Assembly (NCBI GenBank): GCA_023362775.1
Contig: JALMGJ010000013.1
Location: 26,266,274-26,330,273 of the forward strand
Direction: 5' to 3'
DNA from: Charina bottae
Lineage: Eukaryota; Chordata; Lepidosauria; Squamata; Charinaidae
DNA: 64,000 bases
In this document: positions 1 through 19,600 of the stretch, piece after piece
How positions within the stretch are numbered: the first letter of the stretch is position 1
Layout of the letters: every line of letters starts with the position of its first letter
Program-made: the position numbers and the translations under genes
Notes under the pieces: model-generated
Told to the model about the DNA's origin: nothing
The model's database searches: none
The model's input: only the letters and a program-made list of their open reading frames with translations

Positions 1-8981
<8,981 letters not shown>

Positions 8982-9095
8982 GGGTGTGGCGGCGGCGGCA
9001 AGCGCTGGCACTTCTGGAGGGGAGGGGAGGGGGCGGCCGTTCCGTTTCCTTCCACACCATATTTTCATTTTCTCTCTTTCTCTTCCTCTCACCTG

Positions 9096-9098
<3 letters not shown>

Positions 9099-9132
<34 letters not shown>
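9099..9132 (+). repeat. (CA)n microsatellite in ACTN4 3' UTR
   Basis: About 17 uninterrupted CA units on the sense strand of the presumed 3' UTR. Confidence 0.97.
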
Positions 9133-9223
9133 CCAATGGGGTTAATGTCCTCTGCGCTATTTCTTTTCTCTGAGGACAAGAAGCTGCCTCCTTCAGGCTG
9201 GGCAACCTTGGGAGCTGGCCTAC

Positions 9224-9230
9224 GTTCTTT

Positions 9231-9293
<63 letters not shown>

Positions 9294-9294
9294 C
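9224..9294 (+). repeat. (CTTT)n microsatellite
   Basis: About 17 TTTC units in the presumed ACTN4 3' UTR. Confidence 0.97.
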
Positions 9295-11879
9295 GAAAAC
9301 TCTTACCTATGCAACAGCCGTGGTTCTTTCCTTCGGCAGGGCCCCGAGCATGCGCGAGGGGCTCAGCGGCTCCCTTTACCGTTGCTTTGCCCGGCAGGGA
9401 GGATCATGGGTGCCGGAGTGCCAAGCCCAGCCAGCAGACAGGCACCCAGACACGTTTTGGGGTGCTCTTCTGTTCCACTTAGACCCCTTTGTTTGGGGGT
9501 ATTTTTCTTCTTCTTACCACGTTCAAGAGGGAGGGGAAGCCTTCTTTAAAGTCCCTGTCGTCGTCGTCGTCGTCCCCCCCGGCTTCTTCTCTCTTTTTTG
9601 TTTTTAATTTATGTAGCTGGCAGGCAGGAACTCGAAGGTGGCGACGCGTTGAGAGTCAGGTGATCCAGAGGGCACCGTGACCCACTGGGTGTGTGTTTTT
9701 TAATGCAGAACTGGATCCTTGCTCCTTCTCCGGGGTTGGGCACTTCCTTTCTCGTCGCTGAGTGCAAACCCCTTCCTTCGCCCTCTTAAAACCCGCTACC
9801 CACTTTTATTTTAGCAACGCAGACGCGTGCTGCCCCGTCCCCGGCTCACCCCACGCAGCAGGGAGGCCCTGTTTTTGGACCCGGGGAGGGCGCCCACCGG
9901 CCCGCGGTGGCTCCTGCCCCCTTCCCGCCTTGTTCGGGTGCGTCTCCTTTAGGGCCCAACATTCTGCCTGGGAAGAGGTGGGCGATCTGGGATTTGGTCC
10001 CGTTATGTGGGTGGGGGGGCAGTTCTGAAGAGGAAACGTTTGCTGGCTGAGAGTGCAAGTACTTCCCCTGCGCAGCCCCCGAAATCTCTCCCTGCTGCCT
10101 TTTTGACTCTTCTTTGAACTTTCGACTCTTCTCTGCGTGGCAGAACGAGCCAGAGTTTGCTTGCGAGCTGGCCTTCGAAGGGTTTCCCGTTTTTGCAGCC
10201 TCTCTTCTCCCCCCCCCCCCCCCCCGGCGTCATTGTGGGGCAGTGGCGGAGATCAGGGCAGAGGGAATATTGATCCATGGAGCATCCATGGTTGCTTTTG
10301 GAGGGGGGGCGGCTCTTGAACGGTGTATTAAAAAGGGGAAGCCGGCTATGTTTGTCAGCCTGGTGGGACCACGAAGGAAGCCAACACAATGTCAGGTTTG
10401 CGAAACGGGACGGGAAGGAGCCAGGAGCCAGCAAACCTTTCATCAGAGGGCCTCTGAAGCTGCTCGGCTGTTCTTTTTTCTGGTTGGAGGGCAGCGTCAA
10501 ACTGAGTCTTCCTTCTCATTTTCTCTTCGCTCTGAATAACTCTTTCGGTCCACACTCATATTTCTGTTTGTAATTTCTTCATCATGGTGCAGGGTTTTCT
10601 GAGGACCAAATTTAAATGAAAGAGAACCGTGCAGAGATCGTTTTTTTAAAAAAAAAAAAACAGAAAAACACAGCAAACAGTTGCAATTTAATAACATCCA
10701 GATGATTATTATTATTAAATATAAATATATATATTCCTCTAGCATTGTATATTGTCAATTGATGGGGGGGCTGTTTCTGTCCCTTTCTCCCCCTGTATTT
10801 TCATCATGTAGTTAAGAGTTATGGCTGGCTGTAGCACCAGAAACTAACATTTCCACACTGTTTTGGGGGGTAGGTCATCCTTTCTGTTTTGTTTCTCCTC
10901 TCTTTGCCATCAGAGAAAGTTTAATTACTTATTTTATTGCGGTTGCTACAAAATCTGCCTGCCGAGGGTAGATCCCTTACGTAATAAGGAATAACCAGGT
11001 TCTGTCTGCCTCTGCTGGTCATCAGATCTGTTCTAGAACTTCCGAACTTTCTGGGGAATCAGCTCTCCTTGCTCTTGGGAAACCAGACAATAAAATATAA
11101 TATTTTTAAGGGTGATTTCTATTGTCGTTCTTCCCCACCGCCGCTTCCATTCTCCCCCCGACACCCCTAGATCTGTTATTGCTCACCAGTAGCTGCTTTT
11201 TCTCAGGAAGCTAATTAGAGCCCAGCTTTGCCCAGACTGCCTACCTTCCAAATTATGGTTGGAGGATGCTGACCTTGGCTTTCCTTTTCTAAAGAAGTTC
11301 CCCAACCTGGTTAAGCAAGCTCCTTTGATCTGAAGCTTAGGAAACCAGCTGAACACAGAATTATATTTCTGGAAGGGCCCATGGCAGACAAGATCCCTAG
11401 TGAAGGGAAGCCCACCAGCAGCAATAGATTCTTCTATTGATTCTTCTGAACATGTTTTCCCTAACCCTCAACCCTGATATTCTGTGATTATTCCATGTTG
11501 TATGTACGGGCTACTATCTTGAATATATGAAGCTTGACCAACTTGGTTGTGCGTTCTACCAACGTTAAGCCCATCCCCTTGGAAGACATGGTGGAGCCAT
11601 CTCACATGGCATCTCTTTGGCCTCTTGGCCTTCACATGCAGCATCGTCACACCCAGCTCCACAAGCCCCTTGCCTCATGCCCGATGTGGTTCCACTTGAC
11701 TACGTCACCCACCCAGCCTTGCAAAAGGATGGAATCAGGGAGACGTGTCATTAGTCGGTCTCTGCTAGGCTTAGGGCCACAAAATTAGAATCAAAACAAT
11801 GTTTCTTACGGTGATAGACCAGCATAATGGCATAAGGTAGAGTCATTAAGAAGATGCATAAAAATATAACAGGTTAAAA

Positions 11880-12179
11880 CAGCCTTTCTCAACCTTTTGA
11901 CCCTGGAGGAACCCTTGAAATATTTTTCAGGCCTCGGGGAACCCCTGAACATTCAGGCTCAAATAGAGGCCAGTAGTTACAAAATTATTATATTCGTTTC
12001 ATGGGTAGGCCTGCATAGATGCATTAACAGTGTTCTTAAACTAAAAATAATGAAACGTACCTCTTTAAAGTTGCCCAAATTTGAAATAATTTTTAAAATA
12101 AATTGTGATCTCCCAGGGTACCCCTCGTGACCTCTCGCGGAACCTGAGGGATCCATGGAACCCTGGTTGAGAAGCCCTG
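11880..12179. mobile_element. hAT-type MITE, family B, with intact 8-bp target duplication
   Basis: Begins CAGCCTTTCTCAACCTTTTG and ends CCTGGTTGAGAAGCCCTG (imperfect inverted ends). It is flanked by GGTTAAAA at 11872-11879 and again at 12180-12187. The 8-bp duplication and CAG ends are hAT hallmarks. No transposase. Confidence 0.9.
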
Positions 12180-12214
12180 GGTTAAAAGTTGCATCTAAGA
12201 GCTCTATAAAGTGT

Positions 12215-12300
12215 ATAAAGTAAAAAGAAAGAAAGAAAGAGAAAGAAAGAAAGATAGATAGATGATAGATAGATACACACACGCACGCACACACTGTCAT
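12215..12300 (+). repeat. GAAA / GATA / CA compound microsatellite
   Basis: Consecutive AAAG, GATA and CA runs in the intergenic region. Confidence 0.9.
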
Positions 12301-13379
12301 ATATATAATTAATATATATGAAAGAAAAAATGTAAAAGATGTGAGAATCTAGAAAGGGATGACAGCATTAGAAATGTCATCCTTCCTGAACATCAGTTCC
12401 CCGTTGTTTGGGAAAACTTCGTGCAATCGTACGTTGTGCTTAGGGTTTGGTTTGATGTGTTTTTTTTTAATAAAAGTGGCATTCAATCCCTGTAAATAAT
12501 TGGAGAAGGAAGCTGCTGTGCTTGTGCTAGAAAAGACTAGAAAGGAGGTGCCGTTAAACAAAACAGAAAAAGCCGCAAGAATTATCTGTTGGTTTATGGA
12601 CAGGGTTGGGAAATGTTTCTGAGAACCTCTCCGATCGAGTGCGTGCGCGTGACAGTCTGTCCTCCACTAATCACATGTTTTTGTCCTAGCATGGCCCAGA
12701 AACCAGTTTGACTGGAAAGAGGTTGGACAGGTGGCTGAAGCAAAAATAACCGGCCGTGTTTTATTGTTGGCATAAACCGGGATATTTTCAAAGCAAGTGC
12801 ATATGTTCTATATTCTATAAGCAAGTGTATATATTATGTGTGTATATATGTACACACACCCAAATGCCTGGAAGATTTCCATCTCTGCTGAAAAACATTG
12901 GCAATATTATTTCCTGTGCTTTTCTAGCAGTATTTTTCTGAAATAAGATTGATACAGTAGAAGTTTATAAGGGGGAAATCCATTTATAAATGTTTCTCTG
13001 TAAAGGTTTGTTCCCCTGGTTCATCTTTGGCTTAGATCTTCTTCAAAGTTCGAAGAAAAGTGTGCAACGTGGAGAACTTTAATCGGCTTTGACTCGCCCT
13101 AAAGCAATGTAGGGATCTTCCAAAATCCCGTGCTGCGGCTGCCACCAAGGGCTTCCCAAATCTGAAAGGGTCCAAGCCGGAGAGATGTCTCCTAAAGCAA
13201 AAATGGTGGTTGTGTTCACACGTGGAAGAGCAGTATTGCTTTTATAGCAGGTGTGATCGACTTGGCAGGGGACAGAAATCTAATTTGAAGGCTTTGGGAG
13301 CGGATGGGGAAGGATGTGTTCAGGTGGGGGCAGATGGAAGCTGTGCCCGCGTTTCAGGTGCGTCGCAGCTACCCCCTTG

Positions 13380-13420
13380 ACTTTTTTGACCCCACCCTGC
13401 GGGCGCTCCTGAACAAGTCC
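13380..13420. mobile_element. Family C MITE end fragment
   Basis: Carries the conserved TTGACTTTTTTGACC end block only. Confidence 0.5.
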
Positions 13421-13628
13421 CGAGGGTTAAGAGTCGATTCAGAAAATCCAAATGACGTCTATTTCTGCTGTGCCAAATAAAAGCAGTGACAATAACTCTC
13501 TTTCCGTTCCTTTTAATTCGCCAGACATTAGACATGCCCAAGATAAACCGTCTAAAAGGTTTCTGATGCCACAATTCCGCCTAAAATGGCATGGATGCGC
13601 GATGTGCTTTGCGTGACTCTTCCTCTTG

Positions 13629-16600
13629 TCAGCCTTCGCCAAACCTAGGGTTCCTGGTTTCCCTGTTCCTCTCCCAGCTGAAGGCCACTTTCTCCAGCTT
13701 GATGTCCCCGTCCATTTCCATGAAACGGATGGCCTTGGGTGAAAGGCGGTGCTCAAACTCTGGAAGCAAGATGCTGTTCTCCATTATCTGGCAAAAAAAA
13801 AAAAAGACAGCAAAGCAGATAAATCTCCCAATTGTATCAGGAGTATGATTCCCCAGAGCTTGGTGGTGGTGAAGAGAGGCCTAGCTGTTTTTTATAACCT
13901 CTTCTGGGCTGCCAAGTTAAGTAGGGTCAGGCCTGGTTAATATTTGGATGGGAGACCAGGACATTGCAGGGCTGTAAGGTAATCTGGGAACTCTTACCAA
14001 GAAAACTGCTTGTAAGGGAACACTAGTTCTAATTCACAAATTCTCCTTGGCGTTTGGAATTAGAAGGTACAGGTAATCCTCAACCACAACCATAGTTGGG
14101 ACCAGAACTTTCGTTGCTAAGCAAGGCAGTCATTAAGCGAGTTGCACCTGATTTTACGACCTTTTTGCCGCAGTTAGGCAAATCATGTGGTCATTAAGCG
14201 AATCCAGCTTCCCCCGTTGACTTTGCTTGTCGGAAGCTGGCTGGGAAGGTTGCAAATGGCGATCACATGACCCCAGGATGCTGCAACCATTATCAAGACA
14301 TGCTGGTTGCCAAGTGCCTGAATTTTGATCATGTGACCATGGGAACACTGCAACGGTTGTAAGTGTGGGGACTGGTCGTAGGTCGCTTTATTCAGCGCCC
14401 TCGTAACTTCCAACGGTTCTGAAACAAATGGTCACAAGTCAAGAACTACCTGTTGATGCTTCCACCCGTGGAGTTTTCATGCGGCCACCAAGGGAGCCCT
14501 TTTCCACAGGGGCCCACAATCCCCTTTCAAAGCATCGTAAGCTAGAGATCAGAGCTCTGTAAGTGACATTTTGCGTCACTGCATGAAGAAGTGGTCCTGG
14601 TCTCCTCCCACCTTAAAGATGAGAACGGCTTGTCAGGGAAGTGAGGGAAGTTCGTCATCTGGCCCAGCTGTGGGGACACAGCTGTCTCTGCTAGCCAGGG
14701 TGAGCTGGAAGTTGAGTGAGAATTCTGACGCCCCTAACCTGGTGCCTTCCAGGTATTTATTTATTGTTTATTTATTTATCGTATTTATACCCCGCCTATC
14801 CCCTCCCTAACGGAGGACTCTAGGCGGCTTACATACATACATATATTTCATTAACATTTCATACATATACAATTTCATTTAAACCGCGCGCTAAGGAAAG
14901 GGGTAAGGGAACCGACTCTTCCATGGCTTGGACTACAAGCCCCACAATGCCTTGTGTCAGAGCCGGCTGCTGACGTCCTGTAGATGAAACTGCTTCTTTC
15001 CGGGATCCGTCGTTGCCGCCGCCATTCCAGAGATCTTCCAATTCGGTGGCCGACTCCCCGACAGGACGCCAGCATATTCTCCCACTTAAGGTGGTACCCA
15101 TTTATCTACTTGCTAAGCTTTCGAACTGTTGGGTTGACAAGCTGGGACTAGCAACGAGAGCTCACCTTGTTGCGCGGGGATTCGAACTGCCGACCAAGGT
15201 ATGCTCACATTTCCCAGCCAGGATGGCCAAACAACACCTGAACGGCACCAGATCGGGGAAGGCTTTTTTACTGAATCCCAATTTTACCTGACTTTGTTAT
15301 CCCCACCCCCAAATGTCTATGCTAAGATCCCAACGGATTTTGACTTCCACTGGGATAGGTGGAGCCCCAGTCCAAGAAACTAAGGCAGTTTCTTGTGCAA
15401 CCCTGTATCTGGAAGAGCGGGAGGCCAGCCCCCACCCCCAAGAGGACAACCAGTTTGTTCTACCACCTTGTAACCTTTGCTGGTGACGAGGAAACGAAGC
15501 TTGAACCTTTGGCCTTGCTGGAGGTGACTTTCCACCCGGATCTCTCTCCCCCACTGATTGGCAAAGCTGTTGAGACTCAGGATGGACCTGGCGGAGGAAG
15601 CTGGGGTCTTCTCAAAGTGGAGTTTGAAGCTCAGAGGGATGTTGGCCCCGCGGAACTGCCCATGAGCAAAGTTCACGTGAAATCTGGAGAGGAAGATGAC
15701 AGTCTGTTTGACTGTCTGCCTTGTTTCCCTTCGCCCGCCCCTGACCTTTTTCCAGGAGAACCATCTGGCTTTCATAACACCTCCCATTGATGTCCTCCTC
15801 ACAGACCAGACCATTGGTGGTAGTGGGAGAGGTGCATCATTTGCAACGTCCCTGTTGAGGTCCACCCAACACAACATGCCAAGCGAGTCAGCAGAGTTCC
15901 TATAAGCATCAGGTGAACGACTCAGGCTTGCAAAAGGAAGCCAGCAATTGGCTGTTGTGGTTCTTCCGGGCTGTGTGGCCGTGTTCTGGAAGTTGTAGTT
16001 CCTAACGTTTCGCCAGCATCTGTGGCCGGCATCTTCAGAGGGCAGGAGCACTGGGCACAGAGAGATCCCTTCAGAACACGGCCACACAGCCCGGAAGAAC
16101 CACAGCAGCCATCGAACTTACAAGCCAGCAATTCTTTACCGTAACTGCCAAACCGGGGCTGGGACAATCCATGGCTACCTGCGCACCCCCTTTCAATCCT
16201 ATATTGGGGGCCTTTGGAAATATGGTAGGGAATGACAGAGCTAGGGTGCCAAATGGGGGGGGTACATTATAAGCCTCTTACAGACTTATTAGTTGGATCA
16301 GCCCCCAACATGGAGCCAGCCGTAAATATCGGGGCAAATTTGAAAGTCCCACACCCAGTGGCATCTCACTATAACCCCGCAGGGCTCGGCTGCTGCAAAA
16401 ATGTTTTTAGAAGTGTGTGTTTTCCCCTAAAACAATGGGGATGTTTGATATGCCAATAGTGGCTGGCTGGGGAATTCTGGGAGTCGAAGTCCACACATCT
16501 TTAAGTTGCCAAGTTTGAGAAACTGTTCTAACACGTCTGGAGGGCACCAAGTTCGAAAAAATTGCTTTGTATGATCTACAGATCGCAGTGTGGGTGGGTT

Positions 16601-19600
16601 GAGAATGGAACCTTTCCAAAGGCGCAACCCAAGTCTCTCCTTCCCTGAAGCCTAGGATGCAAATAACTGGGTCAGTTGACCAAGCAGCTCCATTCACTCG
16701 AGTTGTGACACATGCCTTGTTTTAACCTAGGTTAGCTTGGGGGGAGCTTAGAGCGGAGCCAACCCACGTGGCAAATTTACCATTCGTCCCCCCCAAACGG
16801 AATTCAGTGGCCAAATTAAATGCGTCGTGCGAACCCAACCCGGGCAGTGTCCCGGAGACGGCATCGGTGCCGAGTTACCCTTTGCTTTGCTTCGGAATGA
16901 GGCCTTCCAGCAGCACCCAGGAGTCCCCCTCCAAGCCCAGGGGGACCACCCGGTTGTACGGCATGTCCTGCAAGAGAGAAAAACCAAGGTGGCCCTGGCG
17001 GTCCTGGCGGTGCAGGGCGCTTCTTTTTTTTTTAAATAATTTTTATTTAAAGATTTTATATAGGTAATAAGAAATACATTCAAAGAAAGAAAACATAGAA
17101 AAATAAATGTAAGAAAGAAAAAAAGAGTAGAAAAAACAAAGAAATGATAGAAAAAAGGAAAAGAAAAAAATTAGAAAACGTATGTATGTATGTATGCTCT
17201 TCGATTTGTATATATGTGTATATGTATGCATATGAATAGATGTATATATGTGTATATGTATGCATATGAATAGATGTATATATGTGTATATGTATGCATA
17301 TGAATAGATGTATATATGTGTATATGTATGCATATGAATAGATGTATATATGTGTATATGTATGCATATGAATAGATGTATATATGTGTATATGTATGCA
17401 TATGAATAGATGTATATATATGTATATATATGTATGCATATCAATAGATGTATATATGTGTACATATGTATGCATATCAATAGATGTATATATGTGTATA
17501 TGTATGCATATGAATAGATGTATATATGTGTATATATGTGCATATCAATAGATGTATATATGTGTATACATATGTATGCATATCAATAGATGTATATATG
17601 TGTGGGGCTTCCGATCTTCCTCTCGGCAGCTACACATACAATTCTAATTAAGTCAGTCTCTCCAAGATTTCATCATTAATTCCCTTCTTTCTATAACCTG
17701 TTCTTTCTAATCATCAAAACCATAAATCACAAAATCATTTTCTTTCTTACGCAAAAAATCCATAAGGGGTTTCCAGTCATTGATAAGCGGTGCAGTATGT
17801 TTCTAGTCCTCTTCAGGACAAAAAAGTGTGATTACTCTTAGAAAGGCCCAGCAGTTCACACACCTTTGTAGGCCAAAATTATTGGTCTGGGACTTGAAAA
17901 TATGGCTTCAAATTGCTTGTGAGAATCTACAGACACCCCATGGAGCCTGAGAAGCGAGAGAGTGAATGGATCCAGATTACCCATTAGGCTAGGTTTCTAT
18001 AACATGCTAAACACTTAGGCCCAGGTTAACAAAAATTGTTCTGTTCATATAACCTGCAATTCCAAAATAAACCATACATTTCTTTACAGAGAAACATTTA
18101 TAAATAAACCATAAATTATGGTTTAGCGCAGTGACTCCAAAACCCCATTTAGCCTAGTTTGTTATGGAATCCCGCCAACCCTGATGAGGTTTAGGAAAGC
18201 CATTAAGATGGGTCTCCCCTTGCAATCATATACAGCTTGTCCTCGCTTAACGACCATAATTTGGACCGGCAACATCACTAAGCAATGCAGTCGCTAAGCG
18301 AAACATCACATGAGAATGACAGACTTATGACCGCACTTCTGCCGTGGTTGTTAAGCAAGACATCACGTGACCATGACTTGTGATTGTACCGCCAGCTTCT
18401 CCATTGACTCTGCTTGTCGGAAGCCGGCTGTGAAGTGTGCAAATGGCGATCATGTGACTGTGGGACATTGCGACGGTTGTAAGTGAGAGGACTGGTCATA
18501 AAGTGACTTCTTTAGCACCGTCGTAACTTCAAACAGTCGCTAAACAGGGCAGTCGCTAAGCAAGGTCTACCTGTAATTGATTATACTGATTTATGGAATG
18601 ATGTGGTAGGTACGATGGGAGAATTATATTATTGGGCTTTGCTATGTTAGTTGTTCTAACCTTTTGGCTGCACCTGGGAATGTAAGCCGGTTACAAGTGA
18701 AGCAGCATCTCAGGTTGAGCAAAGAAGTAAATAAATAAAGTACAGTTCTGGACTGAGTTTAATTTAATAGGAATTTGACTCCGTCCAAGTCAAAGGCCAT
18801 CTGTCGGTATCCCTTGTTCATTTTGTCCTGGAGCTGAAATCAGTTAATTTTCCTGTCCCTCCTTGGCTGCTTCCAACCTGTCAGACAGGTCTCAGGGATT
18901 TTCTGGGGCTTCCACGGAAATCTCTTTTATCTACCAACAAAACTTCTCTAAGCCGCCGTTTCCTCCGTTTCCGTTGTTGCAGAATGTCGATGTTAAAACT
19001 CTACAATCTACCACAAGAGCCGGTGGGAAAAATGAGTCAGAAGGTGTCGAATGAGCCCAGGCAGTTGGTTCCTCTCTTTCAAAATTGCATGATGATCCAT
19101 GGCTGTTTCCTGTTTCCTAAGCAGCAGACTGAGATCCTAAAGGCAAGCTGCAGCCTTATTGATCCGGCTGCTCCTAAAACCTCTGATGAACCATTGAAAA
19201 ATCCAGAGTTCGGTTTCACTTCCTCGTGTTTACAAAGGTGAAACTGCCAGGGTGATGGTAGACAAGAGGAAGAGGAGGGAGACCCTGCCTGTGCATTAAA
19301 CACATCACTTGCATGGCTGGTGTGCCCGCCAATTAGAACGGTTTTGCCCAGTTTCCCCGCACCCGGAGATGCTTCAGATTGCATTTGGGTGAGGTTCTGG
19401 CACATGCCCCTGAGATGAGGGAGGAGATGTGAAGCCTTGGTTGTGGGTCCAGTTAAACTAATGGTTCCCCTGTGGCTTTGTCGGCTTCAGCCCCATCAGC
19501 AAAAGAGGCCTGCTTTGTACAGGCTAGCAAAGTACCCACTGTAATGGGCAGAAGGAATAACCTCGAACAGGAGGGGGAGCTGCTACCAAGACAACGGTCA

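Larger units (their letters stand above)
8982..11115 (+). other. ACTN4: ACTN4 3' UTR with poly(A) signal
   Basis: The stretch after the TGA stop has no other gene signal. It carries a (CA)n run (9099-9132), a (TTTC)n run (9224-9294), a poly-C run near 10209 and an A-rich run near 10650. A canonical AATAAA at 11089-11094 is followed by a T/G-rich stretch, fitting the cleavage region. The 2.1-kb length is inferred from this signal; earlier sites could also be used. Confidence 0.6.
11116..13628. other. Intergenic region ACTN4 to LGALS7-like gene
   Basis: I see no exon here on either strand. It holds a family B hAT MITE (11880-12179), a GAAA/GATA/CA microsatellite (12215-12300) and the end of a family C MITE near 13380-13420. 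The rest is unassigned. Human CAPN12 lies at this position; no calpain-like coding sequence was found. Confidence 0.6.

Noticed and set aside
13900..13990. Possible 5S rRNA gene
   Set aside because: Only the 3' half is similar, with many changes; a second decayed copy exists, so SINE-derived.
17043..17543. Minus-strand frame rich in HIYIYSYAYIYT
   Set aside because: Translation of the 34-bp minisatellite, not a protein gene.
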